A stretch of 64,000 nucleotides of DNA from Reticulitermes speratus (GCA_021186555.1 JAJKFL010000010.1:21160586-21224585); one strand, 5' to 3'. Counted from the first letter of the stretch, positions 1 to 10,856 are shown. Numbers and translations are program-made. Notes: a model not told the origin generated them from the sequence alone.

Positions 1-430
1 CGCTTCTGCATTAAATTCTTGAAATACGTTGGTTTTATATCGTAATTATTGTTCTGTGACGTGGTATATATGTTTATTGTGTGAAGACTTAGGCTGCATT
101 TTTCCTTTATTAATCTACGCAAAAACCACAATATTTAAAGCTCTTTTAATGTCATAGGATCGGGAAAATAGAAGCAGCGAATTTGTGTGGGAGTGTAGAC
201 GGCGGCAACAATGGAAATTAGTGATGATTTTTACATTAAAGCTAAACACGAAGGTTTTTATTGTTATTATCTTTAAGCTGAAGAGAGTACTGCAGGGCTG
301 ATGACATCATGGGCCGCTATACAACAATGTAACAGTACGATGTATGAAACTGCACCGGCTTTAAGCTGGACACCCTGTAATAATTTATAACTTCAACGAA
401 TTGTAACAAATAGTGACTCTGATCTAAGCT
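1..430. other. Unassigned AT-rich sequence
   Basis: No open frame, tRNA-like box, tandem repeat or transposon end that I recognise. Confidence 0.4.
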
Positions 431-616
431 CTTTTAGGATATTACGCAAGCGTAGAGTGGTAATTCTTCACCGACGTTTTGGGACAATATATCTGTCCCG
501 TCTTCAAGGGTCAAGAAGTGTAAGAAGATTTCTTGACCCTTTAAGATGGGACAGATATGTTGTCCGAAACGTCGGTAAAGGATTACCACTCGACGCTTGC
601 GTAAAATCCTAGAAGA
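431..616. mobile_element. Foldback with two decayed hammerhead motifs
   Basis: The two halves are near-perfect inverted copies: the left arm has TTACGCAAGCGTAGAGTGG and the right arm has its complement near 583-603. Each arm ends in a hammerhead-like hairpin with helix II GGGACA/TGTCCC and GAAACGTCGG on the plus strand. The core that should read CTGANGA reads TTTAAGA on the plus strand and TTGAAGA on the minus strand, so conserved C3 is lost in both. The same lineage recurs near 20936 and 44240. I read it as a degenerate relative of the intact hammerhead elements. Confidence 0.6.
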
Positions 617-1228
617 GCGGGCGGAAATCTGATATCGCAAATAGTGACTCTGTGTGTTACTTGTTTTATGAATAATTGATTTAATTTAGGAAAATAAATT
701 CTGAACCAGAAAATAAAACGAATATTGCGTAATTCTTACAGTTGACGGATTGACTTGCTGGTTGCCTACAGCAGGTTATTCTTGAGCATTTAACGGCCGA
801 AGCTTCAGGTCTTCTGAGATGTGACGCCGTGCTGCTGGGTTAGTCGTGCCTAACTTTTCGAGTCAGTTTGTTGTCTTTATCTTCTAGGGAAGAAAGATTT
901 CTTGTCTCTTGAAGATAAATACATTATGGTCTTCCGAAACGTCGGGAAACACGAACCTAGCGGCACAGTGTTCATCTCGGAAGAATACGGGCGTATGAAT
1001 TTGTATTTACACCTTTTACATGAAACCGTGTGATGTTAAGGAAGTAGAGATGAACTTTGTAAACACCTTGCACGGCATTACGGACTGTACCATTTGCAGT
1101 CTTGCTGGAAATATGGGACAGAGGAATTTGTGTGCTAAACAGGTTCTATAGGCAAGTACAAATATACAGGTTTTATATATTCATAAATGCATTTGGAGAC
1201 GGGAATTAAGAATGAAGCAGAATACTGA
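617..1228. other. Mostly unassigned; one decayed hammerhead-like hairpin
   Basis: Around 890-955 a TTGAAGA, hairpin, CCGAAACGTCGGG string resembles a decayed hammerhead of the GAAACGTCGG class. The rest shows nothing I can name. Confidence 0.3.
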
Positions 1229-2065
1229 GTAAGTGTATGATTATGGCTATGTATTATTATGATGTGTATGTAAGTGTATGATTATGGCTATGTATTATTA
1301 TGATGTGTATGTAAGTGTATGATTACGGCTATGTATTATTATGATGTGTATGTAAGTGTATGATTATGGCTATGTATTATTATGATGTGTATGTATGTGT
1401 ATGATTACGGCTATGTATTATTACGATGTGTATGTAAATGTATGATTATGGCTATATATTATTATGATGTGTATGTAAGTGTATGATTATGGCTATGTAT
1501 TATTATGATGTGTATGTAAGTGTATGTTATGTTATGTATTATTATGTGTATGTAAGTGTATGATTATGGCATGTATTATATGATGTGTATGTAAGTGTAT
1601 GATTATGGCTATGTATTATTATGATGTGTATGTAAGTGTATGATTATGGCTATGTATTATTATGATGTGTATGTAAGTGTATGATTATGGCATGTATTAT
1701 ATGATGTGTATGTAAGTGTATGATTATGGCTATGTATTATTATGATGTGTATGTAAGTGTATGATTATGGCTATGTATTATATGATGTGTATGTAAGTGT
1801 ATGATTATGGCAATGTATTATTATGATGTGTATGTAAGTGTATGATTATGGCTATGTATTATTATGATGTGTATGTAAGTGTATGATTATGGCTATGTAT
1901 TATTATGATGTGTATGTAAGTGTATGATTATGGCTATGTATTATTATGATGTGTATGTAAATGTATGATTATGGCTATGTAATTATTATGATGTGTATGT
2001 AATGTATGATTATGGCTATGTATTATTATGATGTGTATGTAAGTGTATGATTATGGCTATGTATT
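1229..2065 (+). repeat. 41-bp minisatellite, about 20 copies
   Basis: The unit begins GTAAGTGTATGATTATGGCT and continues ATGTATTATTATGATGTGTAT. Copies are highly similar, with single-base indels around 1530-1590, 1690 and 1980. Confidence 0.95.
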
Positions 2066-2217
2066 CAATTACATATGCTGTAGTCTTGATCAGAATTAAG
2101 GCTTTATTCCATAAAGACTTACATCGCTGTAGTTCTTGAAAGAAGTTAAGGTTATTCAGGAAATGATGTTTACATTTATCTCTGAAATAATTAAAATTTG
2201 TTTTGTGGGATAGGGGG

Positions 2218-2483
2218 AGGGCCCCGCAGCAGATGCTACGGACGCCCCGCAGCCTTGAGGCTTATTGTGGAACCCTGTGATGAAGATGATTGGTTCTTTT
2301 TCGTTTTAACGTGTAATGGAGCACCGGTGGAATGAAAATGACACGGGAAAACCGAAGTACTCGGGGAAATAACCTGTCTCAGTGCCAATTTGTCCACCAC
2401 AAATTCCACATGAACTACCCGGGATCGAACCCTGGCCTCCGCGATGGAAGGCCGGCGACTAACCGCCTGAGCCATAGCACGGC
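2218..2483 (-). mobile_element. SINE family C, tRNA-headed, minus orientation
   Basis: Read on the minus strand it starts GCCGTGCTATGGCTCAGGCGGT (split: box A-like TGGCTCAGGCGGT), followed by a box B-like GGGTTCGATCCCGGG, then a body with AATGAAAATGACACGGGA-type sequence and a 3' end rich in GCAGCAGATGCTACGG complement. A second copy in the opposite orientation starts only about 90 bp away. Confidence 0.85.
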
Positions 2484-2574
2484 TTTTCTGTATATTATCT
2501 GACTGGGTTCTGGGATTTGACACCGTGCATGCTGATAAAAAGTTTACAGATATGTTTGAAGAAGACTTCTCCTG

Positions 2575-2870
2575 GGCCGTGCCATGGCTCAGGCGGTTAG
2601 TCGCCGGCCTCTCACCGCGGAGGCCCGGGTTCGATCCCGGGTCAGTCCATGTGAGATTTGAGGTGGACAAAGTGGCACTGGGACAGGTTTCTCTCCAAGT
2701 TGTCTGTTTTCCCCTGTCAATTTCATTCCACTGGTGCTCCATTACCTGTAAAAATTGGTAAAAGAAAACTGCCCATCTTCATCATAGGGGTTGCACAAGA
2801 AGCCTTAAGGCTGCGGTGCGTCCGTTACATCTACTGCGGGGCCCTTCAGCACGCAAGAAATAAAAAAAGA
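2575..2870 (+). mobile_element. SINE family C, complete copy with 13-bp target duplication
   Basis: The tRNA-like head has box A (TGGCTCAGGCGGTTAGTCGC) and box B (GGGTTCGATCCCGGGTC). The tail is an A-rich run at 2857-2870. It is flanked by a perfect direct repeat AAGACTTCTCCTG at 2562-2574 and 2871-2883, the mark of LINE-driven retroposition. Open frames across it are SINE readthrough, not genes. Confidence 0.93.
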
Positions 2871-2997
2871 AAGACTTCTCCTGCATCTCCTATCTATTCA
2901 CTCCCTCTATGAAGAGAGCCTCAAAATATGCAACCACGCCTTCCTTTCAAGTGCCTCTCATTTCACTACCCAACGACCTCCATTATTCAAACTCATA

Positions 2998-3117
2998 TTC
3001 ATTCATTATTCATTCCGTAGTCTGTCTTAGGACAGGCCCTTAGCCTCTTCCAAACCGAGTACTTCACAGAGTGCGATCTAGTGCTTCCTATCTCCAATAT
3101 CCTCTCTTTTCTCAAGG
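2998..3117 (-). pseudogene. LINE family beta 3'-end relic
   Basis: The complement matches the 3' end of the retrotransposon fragments at 15060-15525 and 30150-30475: the region encoding the LWRTRFGRG-like stretch and the ATTCATTC tail. It is short and degraded. It precedes the SINE at 3126 directly. Confidence 0.65.
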
Positions 3118-3125
3118 GACATATT

Positions 3126-3385
3126 TTCTTTTTGCCGAAGGCGCAACAGCCCCTAGTGGGCTGGGGCCTCCTCATTTTCGAGGCTTCAAGATAACACTCA
3201 GATACACCACAATCGGTAGGACTCCTCTGGACGGGTGATCAGTCCGACGCAGAGACCTCTACCTGACAACACACAACACTCACAGGAGACAGACATCAAT
3301 GTTCCCGGTGGGATTCGAACCCGCAATCCCAGCAAGCGAGCGGCCGCAGACGCACGCCTTAGACCGCACGGCCACTGGCATCGGC
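3126..3385 (-). mobile_element. SINE family A, minus orientation
   Basis: On the minus strand: GCCGATGCCAGTGGCCGTGC head, box B GGGTTCGAATCCCACC-like, a body with GGTAGAGGTCTCTGCG and AGGAGTCCTACCG, and a tail ending in an A-rich tract. An imperfect target duplication (AAGGGACATAT before, AAGGGATATAT after) flanks it. Confidence 0.88.
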
Positions 3386-4060
3386 CGGAAAGGGATATAT
3401 AACCTAAGAAATTGTAGAAGTTTTGTTAAGTAACCAAAGATATTATCTTCGTAGCGCTAATTAATTCAGGTTATTGAGGTATAAGCATGAGCAGTATAAA
3501 AAATGTAAACACGCTGTTATTTGATAGCACTCTATATAGTCATTATGATTAATTTGAGAGCGTATCTGCATTGCTTCTCAGTCTCTCATCCGAGTGGTGT
3601 CCGAACAATCAGAGCAGCTTCTCATTTGAATCACCCTGTAGCATTGAATGATGATTACCTCCTTGTTCCTATAGCAACCCTGTGTTCTGTCGCGACAGTA
3701 TCCGGACCAATCACACTATCCAGCCAACCAACAAACTCCCAGCATCTCGTTACACTCCGTCACAAAATACAATCTACTCTCAGTAGCTTTATTTTGCAAG
3801 TCCTAAAGCAGCCACGTTACAGTGCGTGTTCTGGCGACGACAGAATCTGAAGTTGTCATCTCTCTTTTAGACAGAACGTCTATCATATCGTGCTTTCTGG
3901 ATATTAACATAGAACTGAAAGTTAAATTGGTTTTTAGTGGTCTGTAGTTAGATCTAGTCGAAGTAAATAGACTTTGAGAAAGTTTATCAGTAGAGTTGTG
4001 TAAACACAAAGGTTTTTAAAAATGCCTTTCAGCTTGACGGTTTTAAGAGCAAATTTTATG
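3386..4060. other. Unassigned sequence
   Basis: Open frames up to 109 codons (3521-3850) have no family I recognise and no supporting signals, so I do not call a gene. Confidence 0.3.
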
Positions 4061-4072
4061 TTGTATTTACCG

Positions 4073-4300
4073 TGCATTTTCAAATGAGATATGTTCAATA
4101 AACACCAACTAATGCGCATAAAGTTTATGTGCATTAGTTGGTGTTTATTGAACATATAGCTAATTTTATGTTACTCATACCGTACATATTCTTACAATTA
4201 ATGTATCAACCAATAAATGCAATATGAAACACAATTCACAAAAAGTATTAAACTACTACATGTTTCGGCACCGGAGTATTATCGTCATGTGTGTTTTAGA
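4073..4300 (-). mobile_element. Hammerhead-element remnant with palindromic tail
   Basis: A terminal box complement (TACCGTGCAT, near 4068-4077) is followed by a 68-bp palindrome at 4089-4156 made of two tail motifs (TGCATTAGTTGGTGTTTATT) joined head to head. At 4256-4290 the minus strand reads ATGACGA, a broken helix II, then GGTGCCGAAACATGTAG: a hammerhead whose C3 is A and whose helix II no longer pairs fully. Confidence 0.6.
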
Positions 4301-4387
4301 ACAAAGGAATATTAACCAAACACGTTAATCTAAGCTTTACACTAAGTGAAAAAGTACATTACTGTGATATTAAAATTATGTGATAGT

Positions 4388-4556
4388 GAGCAGTTACAAT
4401 ATGAGTCTATAGAAGTCTATAGAAGTCTATAGATGTCTGCAGTTACAATATAAGTCTATAGATGTCTGCAGTTACAATATAAGTCTATAGATGTCTGCAG
4501 TTACAATATAAGTCTATAGATGTCTGCAGTTACAATATAAGTCTATAGATGTTCTG
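4388..4556 (+). repeat. 29-bp minisatellite, about 5 copies
   Basis: The unit is GCAGTTACAATATAAGTCTA plus TAGATGTCT. At 4405-4430 there is a small stutter of GAAGTCTATA. No coding content. Confidence 0.9.
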
Positions 4557-4992
4557 CATTCTGCATACAGACGTCTGTCTAGATCTTACGTGATCGGAAG
4601 TGATCTCGTGCAGATGAAACGTGTGAAGTGCGTCGTGTCGGAATACAATTAAGCAATTTACATTGCCTAATCCGTCGCCCTTTTACTGACTTTATCCGAA
4701 GCTTCCTTCGAATCTTCTCAAAACTTCCTTCTTTACAAAGTGGAGATGTTAGCCCCACGTCCAACCCTCATATTTTTCCTGGGCTTGGGACCAGCTAGGC
4801 ATCAACAACTGATAGTTAGGCAGAGTTGATTTTACGTCATGCAAACTGGTTAATTTTTATCCGCTTTTCGGAATAGCGTAAGGTCTTTATCTGCACTCTT
4901 CTTGAGCCCATTAGACCTTCCGAAATACGTTTTTTTTACCCACCGACAGGTCGTAACATTCAAGAAAAATCGCATTTTTATCTGTATTAAAA

Positions 4993-5281
4993 GTGGGCCG
5001 CGATAGCTCAGTCGGTATAGCGACTCGCTACAGGCTGAAAGGTCCGGGGATCGAATCCCGGGGGGCGAGATTTTCCGCAGCCGTCCAGAACGGCCCTGGG
5101 GCCTACCCAGCCTCCTATACAATGGGTACCGGGTCATTCCAGGGGTAAAGCGGCCGGGGTGTGGAGTTCACCACCCACCCACATCTAGTGCCAGAGTTAA
5201 AGAAAGAGTAGAGCTATTCATCTACTCCCCTCTGGGCCTTCATGTCCCGTTGTAGGGAGAGCTTTACCTTTACCTTTTATA
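4993..5281 (+). mobile_element. SINE family D with 16-bp target duplication
   Basis: The tRNA-like head has box A (TAGCTCAGTCGGTATAGCG) and box B (GGGGATCGAATCCCGG). The body includes the AACGGCCCTGGGGCCTACCC segment and the tail ends in CTTTACCTTTACC, a tail type shared with SINE family B. A perfect direct repeat TTTATCTGTATTAAAA at 4977-4992 and 5282-5297 marks the insertion. Confidence 0.93.
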
Positions 5282-5357
5282 TTTATCTGTATTAAAATCA
5301 TAGACATTTAGATTATGTTAGACCCGATAATAATGTTTATAAACCCAGAATGAATGA

Positions 5358-5981
5358 TTGGTAAGAAATTCGTTTCATATAATTCAACTAATTCCAGAGG
5401 CAAATAGCTTTAAGTATTTAGGAATAATTATACGCAGCGACCTAAGCTGGGCAGATCATGTAAATTATACACTAAGAAAATCATGGAGGGCTCTTCATTT
5501 CGTAATGCGTATACTCAAAAGGGCAAATAATAATACGAAAAGTTTAGCTTATACGGCACTTGTGAGACCGATACTTGAGTATGGAGCGGTGTGTTGGGAC
5601 CCATACAGAGAAGGTCAGGTAAGCGCTTTGAATCGCGTGCAAAAGAGAGCGGCAAAATTTGCAAATAATACAAATGAATCGGGTTGGGAAACATTGACAC
5701 AGCGTAGAGCGATAGCCCGAATATGCGCCCTTTTCAAAGCATACACCGGGGGACGGGCTTGGAAAACAATAGGGGATAGACTGCTAAAACCATGCTACCT
5801 GGGTAGGGACGATCATAGTCGGAAAATTAGGATTAGGAAACAAAGAACAGATGTAGGTAAATATTCCTTTGTAAATAGGACCATAAAAAGCTGGAACCAA
5901 TTACCTCCAAGCGTACTAGCGACTTTCCCCTGTAAATTAAGCTCTTTTAAAAAAAGGGCCAAGAACGTCATTACAAGCTAA
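5358..5981 (+). pseudogene. LINE reverse transcriptase C-terminal fragment (LINE delta)
   Basis: An uninterrupted frame of about 207 codons. It matches the region after the catalytic domain of jockey/CR1-group non-LTR retrotransposons: FKYLGIIIRSDLSW near residue 20, then LAYTALVRPILEYGAVCWDP, then SALNRVQKRAAKF, and a C-terminal SFVNRTIKSWNQLPP. The upstream catalytic motifs (such as YxDD) and the endonuclease are missing, so it is 5'-truncated, as dead-on-arrival LINE copies usually are. A GTGAA-rich microsatellite follows at about 6015-6082 and is probably the element's 3' tail. The ATG at 5358 is only the first in frame after truncation, not a real start. No stop or frameshift interrupts it, so the insertion may be fairly young. 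Confidence 0.88.
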
Positions 5982-6014
5982 GGATTTTTAAGTGGAGATT
6001 AAATAAAAATAAGG

Positions 6015-6082
6015 GATGTGAAGTGAAGCGGTGTGAAGTGATGTGAAGTGAAGTGCTCTGGTTTCGAAGTGAAGTGAAGTGA
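6015..6082 (+). repeat. GTGAAGTGAA-type simple repeat
   Basis: Short GTGAA/GTGATGTGAAGT runs immediately after the LINE fragment. Probable retrotransposon 3' tail. Confidence 0.75.
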
Positions 6083-6224
6083 ATTAAGTTCTTGGGGGAT
6101 ATAATTAGCATGTACTTTGGTCTGACTTTATACTGAGGATATTCTAACGCACTGAAATTAATTAATGTGTGGGTGTTTTTTGTATTGTGCTTGTTTAAAA
6201 AATTTTTTTTTTTTTTTTTATTCT

Positions 6225-6975
6225 GTGTATGGGTGTTTTTGTAAGGTGTGGATGCTTTTGTAAGGTGTGGATGATTTGTAAGTTGTGGATGTTTTTGTAA
6301 TGTGTGTACGGTGTTCTAATATGTGTACTTGTATTTACTGTATGTATTTTGTTTACTGTAAGTATTTTGTTTTGTATGTGTAAGGGTGTTTTAGTAAGGT
6401 GCGTACGGTTTTCTAATATGTGTATTTGTATTTACTGTATGTATTTTGTTTTGTATGTGTATGGGTGTTTTTGTAAGGTATGGATGTATTTGTAAGGTGT
6501 GGATGTTTTTGTAAGGTGTGGATGCTTTTGTAAGGAGTGGATGCTTTTGTAAGGTGCAGATGTTTTTGTAATGTGTGTACGGTGTTCTAATGTGTGTACT
6601 TGTATTTACTGTATGTATTTAATTTTGTATGTGTATGGGTGTTTTTGTAAGGTGTGTACGGTGTTCTAATATGAGTACTTGTATTTACTGTATGTATTTT
6701 GTTTTGTATGTGCATGGGTGTTTTTGTAAGGTGTGAACGGGGTTTTTCTAATATGTGTACTTGTATTTACTGTATGTATTTTGTTTTGTATGTGTATGGG
6801 TGTTTTTGTAAGGTGTGGATGTATTTGTAAGGTATGGATGTTTTTGTAAGGTGTGGATGCTTTTGTAAGGAGTGGATGCTTTTGCAAGGTGTGGATGTTT
6901 TTATAATGTGTGTACGGTGTTATAATGTGTGTACTTGTATTTACTGTATGTATTTTGTTTTGTAATTGTGTATAG
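6225..6975 (+). repeat. Complex T/G-rich tandem repeat
   Basis: Two modules alternate: TTTTTGTAAGGTGTGGATG and a longer GTGTACTTGTATTTACTGTA-TGTATTTTGTTTTGT block. Blocks of several modules are themselves repeated about 250-350 bp apart, giving a loose higher-order pattern. Open frames on both strands are repeat artefacts. Confidence 0.85.
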
Positions 6976-7760
6976 TTTGTTTTGTATTGTTAATTTTATG
7001 TATATTTATATGTCCATTTGTATTGTGTGTACTAGTGTAAGGACTACTGCCACCGGGTGAAAACCCAATTGCAGTAAATAATAATAATAATAAATCAAAA
7101 TTTAAAGGCGCGGTGGTAAGTATGCACCTGCAGTTCAAAATTAAATTACCCTACACTTTTCCCATACCGTATAATTGTTCGTTTTATATAATTTTTGCAG
7201 CGATTTTTTTTGTCTTTAAGACATTACTAAATATTTTTTTCCTAATTGAAATAAACATCAATTTTGAGGTACAAAATTAATATCTACATAAAATATAGAT
7301 TAATTTTCGTCTTGAAAGGTTTATTGACATTATATTCATCTGCATTTGACAATGTTAATTCCTTGCTATGTGTTGTTTGATTAATTTGAAAGCTGCAGCT
7401 TGCAGTTCAGTTTCTACTAGTACAACTGTAGAAACACTTCGATATCATTCTCTTGGGCGTGCTTCAGAAACCGCATTCGTGTGTGGTCTGGCGTACATTG
7501 AAACAGTTGCCACAACGTTGCCCAAGCCACGGTGCCTCCTAATGAAATTGACGTCTCTTTGTTCGGGACTTTGTCGGCATCAATCTATACTTCGTCTGAC
7601 ACAAAGGTGACAACGTACATGTTCCTAGGCGGTCCTCATTTCGGAGGCAGTTGAATTTAAAAACCGTATTTAGTCATAAATTAAATAACAGGTTTTGTTG
7701 AAATAATCGCATCCGAAAACCGTATATATTATGGGCCAAAGTAATTTTCTGTTTACAACC
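6976..7760. other. Unassigned AT-rich sequence
   Basis: Contains an ATA run at 7078-7092. An 80-codon frame at 7368-7610 is not recognisable. Nothing else supported. Confidence 0.3.
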
Positions 7761-8130
7761 AAAGACCTTCTTCTTCTTCTCCTGCTGACACTACAACCCT
7801 TTGTTTGTTTCGGTCTTCTGCATCAGTTCATACAGGCTGTTCTGTCTTTAACGAGATATGTTCAGTTATTCAGTTTATTTTCTTTAATTCATTAACCACT
7901 TCATCTTTCCATCTATATTTTGGACGCCATTTAGATCTCATTCCATTCTGTAATCTTTCTCCCTGTTTCTGTTTTTTTTTCCATTCTGTTAAGTTTTCCC
8001 CAACATTTTATCCTCTGTGCTCTGATGTATTTAACTACATCTTCTGTTCTCATTAATTTCTCCAATTCATCATTACTTCTCATTCTCCATCCTCCTTCAT
8101 TTTGAACTGGACCATATATCCTTCTTAATA
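7760..8130 (-). pseudogene. LINE 3'-region relic (LINE gamma)
   Basis: On the minus strand part of a frame reads NDELEKLMRTEDVVKYIRAQ followed by RIKCWGKLNRMEKK. This resembles the post-RT segment with WGxLNRME that many arthropod LINE copies carry. Frames shift on both sides, and no RT motif is present. It is a degraded fragment of a third LINE family, distinct from alpha and beta below. Confidence 0.7.
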
Positions 8131-8239
8131 ACAACCAAAGAACTAATAGATAAAAGCCCAAGTTGTCCTTGTCCATGTCATGATAATATTCAAAACAGTA
8201 GATGTATATCTCCACTTTCCCCACTTATTCTTAATCTCG

Positions 8240-8453
8240 GCACTAGATGGGGTTAGTAGTGAAGTTCCGTCCAGCCGTCTTGCCTCCGAGGACACAGCCT
8301 CCGATGCCAATTGAATGGGAGGCTGGATGGGCCGAAACGACGGTGTGGACTAATAGGAAAAGGAAAAAATCTCTTGCATCTTCCGGGAATCGAGATATCT
8401 CCAACGTCCAGTCCACAGTGTAGGTACTATACTAACTGAGCTATCTGTGTCCA
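8240..8453 (-). mobile_element. tRNA-headed SINE-like element
   Basis: On the minus strand a box A-like ATAGCTCAGTTAGTATAGTA lies near 8453-8425 and a box B-like TCTCGATTCCCGG near 8400. The body runs leftward through a GGCTGGATGGGCC region. No clear target duplication. It does not match SINE families A-D here, so it may be a fifth family. Confidence 0.55.
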
Positions 8454-8615
8454 TGTTATTCTGTGATATATTTCATCTCTAAATCAGTGTTTAATTTGTA
8501 AAGAGGCAAGATGAAGAAATCTTCAATTTGTCCCAAGATAAGGTGTGAAAGAAATTATAGATGTAATTTTTTTCATATTAGCTGCAAACCGCGAGATATC
8601 ACGGTCTTACATAAA

Positions 8616-8947
8616 CAGTGGAACCTCGGTTATGTGAGCTTCGCATAACCGAAACTCGGGTTAACCGAAAGGCGGTGGAGGGACATTGCAGCCAAAAAAG
8701 CTGTGAAAAAATGTTCAAATTAAATATCAGATTTTTTTTTTCGTACAAATTTTTTAGTGTTTTATTGTATCTGTAAATATCATACACTTTCTTGTGCCAT
8801 AAATTTTATTAACATAAGACGTGTTTCTGAATAAATATTATTTTTATTGCACCTTATCATGTCAAGCCGCATTTCCGAATTATCCGAAATTTTGCTTATC
8901 CAAAATCGGATCCGTCCCCTTTATTTCGGATAATCGAGTTTCTACTG
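8616..8947. mobile_element. Non-autonomous pogo/Tigger-like DNA transposon
   Basis: Starts CAGTGGAACCTCGGTTATGT and ends with the related inverted terminus (GATAATCGAGTTTCTACTG). The sub-terminal CCGAAA/TTCGGATAA repeats are typical of pogo-group MITEs. No transposase frame inside. Confidence 0.75.
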
Positions 8948-9117
8948 TACTGTGCATTATATCTTGAACCAACTGTCTGAAGTAATGGCAAAATTGTATG
9001 TTGTTAGTTTTATTGAAGTGTCTTTAATGGACTAAAAACAAACATAGACAATGTTTTTCACCAACTAAATGCACTTGTTATAAAAACACTAAAACATTCT
9101 AAAACTGTTTGATAAAA

Positions 9118-9161
9118 ACCCCGACATGTTTCGGCTCACCAATGAGCCATCCTCAGGGGGT
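9118..9161 (-). ncRNA. Hammerhead ribozyme motif
   Basis: Minus-strand order: ACCCC, core CTGAGGA, unpaired T, helix II GGCTCA/TGAGCC with loop TTGG, GAAA, palindromic helix III ACATGT, cleavage triplet GTC, then GGGGT closing a 5-bp stem I. All core bases fit the hammerhead consensus apart from the extra T. The tail motif GTGCATTTAGTTGGTG lies on the same strand near 9080-9065. Confidence 0.8.
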
Positions 9162-9169
9162 CACAACTG

Positions 9170-10320
9170 ACTGTTCTCAAAACACGTACATATGTTAATC
9201 CTCTGTAGAGGTATATGGTCAACGTCTTATCTCACCAATCTTACTTTATCACTTCGCAAGCCGATATGTTTTTTTAAAACACTCCCTGTAGATTATGCAC
9301 TATATTATTGCGTCACTTACACACTCACTATTGTTTGTAGTGTACCTTGGTTGCTGTGGAAACGTAGATATTTGTATATATGGTCACCTGTTTTCACTTA
9401 TGTCTGTGTTGACATTGTGCGTCCTTTTTGAATTCTTAAGTTGCTACGTAGATTGCTGGGCGTCGTGTTGAATGTGAGGAAAATATGCGGATGTTTATGA
9501 GCGCATATTCACCAGAGGAGCTGGTATTGTAGTACTGTAATGATAGGGACAATAAATTAACGTAATCCAAAGTAGATATTAACGGGTTATAAGGTGCAAT
9601 TTTGTCGCTAAACAAAATGAACTTAACATAGGGGAATTTTAAGAATAAATTGTTGTGAATAAAGTTTATGTGCATTAGTTGGTGTTTAATGAATATATCT
9701 AAACAAAATGAAATTAATCTGTTACAGGACTAACGGTTCTGTCTGTCTGCTAATGACAATACAACGCAAATCGTTACAATTTCACAAGAAATCCTAAACT
9801 AACATAAAGTTGCCACTTATCCATCTTGTATCACTTTCCAATCTCAGTCTGTGGAATTAACTTCAAAGGAATCGTGTCCTTTATTAAATGCAATGGAGGT
9901 GACTGTCTAAACTTTCTTTCTAAACGGACAGTTATTACGAGAAAATTAAAGCCAGCCATTGCTGTGATGTATATGGCAAAGCAGTTTATTCTGTAATTAG
10001 TGGTTAAGTGCAGCAGACAAAGCTGTGGTCACGTGCTTTAGAACCAGATGACAGGCTGTGCTATAGCTGGGAGGGACTTCACACAAAACGTTAACTTGTG
10101 TCTATCTGTAAGTACAGAAGCGTTAATTTATTTCTCAGTTCTTACCGGGATTTATCAATTCTATTTCTCTCTGTAGGACTGTAGAACACAGCCCCAGGAA
10201 ATTACTTTGATAAAATCATTTCGCACTCTGCATTGGCTTTAGTTCGGCTTGTTCAAGAAGGGCTGTCTAATTTGGTGTGAAACAAAGTGGGGGAAATGCG
10301 TCCTGGTACGGTGGAGGCGG
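9170..10320. other. Mostly unassigned; one tail motif
   Basis: At about 9661-9697 there is an AGTTTATGTGCATTAGTTGG string, the same tail motif as in the palindrome at 4089-4156. Otherwise I see no gene or named repeat. Confidence 0.35.
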
Positions 10321-10324
10321 ATGG

Positions 10325-10407
10325 CGTCGATACCGGTGGCCGTGTGGTCTAAGGCGTAGGTCTGAAGCCGCTTGATTGCTGGGATCGTGGGTTGGAATAC
10401 CGCTGAC
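10325..10407 (+). mobile_element. SINE family A head (diverged)
   Basis: Matches the tRNA-like head of SINE family A (GTGGCCGTGTGGTCTAAGGC) with a mutated box B (GTGGGTTGGAATACC). It runs directly into the tandem tail units at 10397. Confidence 0.75.
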
Positions 10408-10856
10408 GGCAAGGATGTTTGTGTCGTGTTTGTTGTAAGGACGGTAGCATGGAACGTAAAGTGACATGAAGGAGGAAAGGATTTAAACAGTACAAAAATG
10501 GATCAAAGGGGAAAAATCTCAGGACAGGCAAAAAAAAAAAAAATACCGCTGACGGCAAGGATGTTTGTGTTGTGTTTGTTGTAAGGACTGTAGCATGGAA
10601 CGTAAAGTGACATGAAGGACGAAAGGATTTAAACAGTACAAAAATGGATCAAAGGGGAAAAATCTCAGGACAGGCAAAAAAAAAAAAATACCGCTGACGG
10701 CAAGGATGTTTGTGTTGTGTTTGTTGTAAGGACGGTAGCATGGAACGTAAAGTGACATGAAGGAAGAAAGGATTTAAACAGTACAAAAATGGATCAAAGG
10801 GGAAAAATCTCAGGACCGGCAAAAAAAAAAAATACCTCTGACGGCATGGATGTTTG
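10397..10856 (+). repeat. SINE tail in tandem, about 145-bp unit
   Basis: Three full units start at 10397, 10543 and 10688, each ATACCGCTGACGGCAAGGATG through GGATCAAAGGGGAAAAATCTC and ending in an A run; a fourth begins at 10832 and is cut off at about 10856. The same tail occurs once, reversed, at 25858-25975. The open frames over it are artefacts. Confidence 0.88.

Noticed and set aside
4089-4156. Independent palindromic MITE
   Set aside because: Both halves are the tail box of the hammerhead elements, so it is better read as part of such an element.
5000-5070. Functional tRNA genes at the tRNA-like heads of the SINEs
   Set aside because: Acceptor stems do not pair and each is followed by a SINE body and tail with target duplications; treated as SINE heads only.
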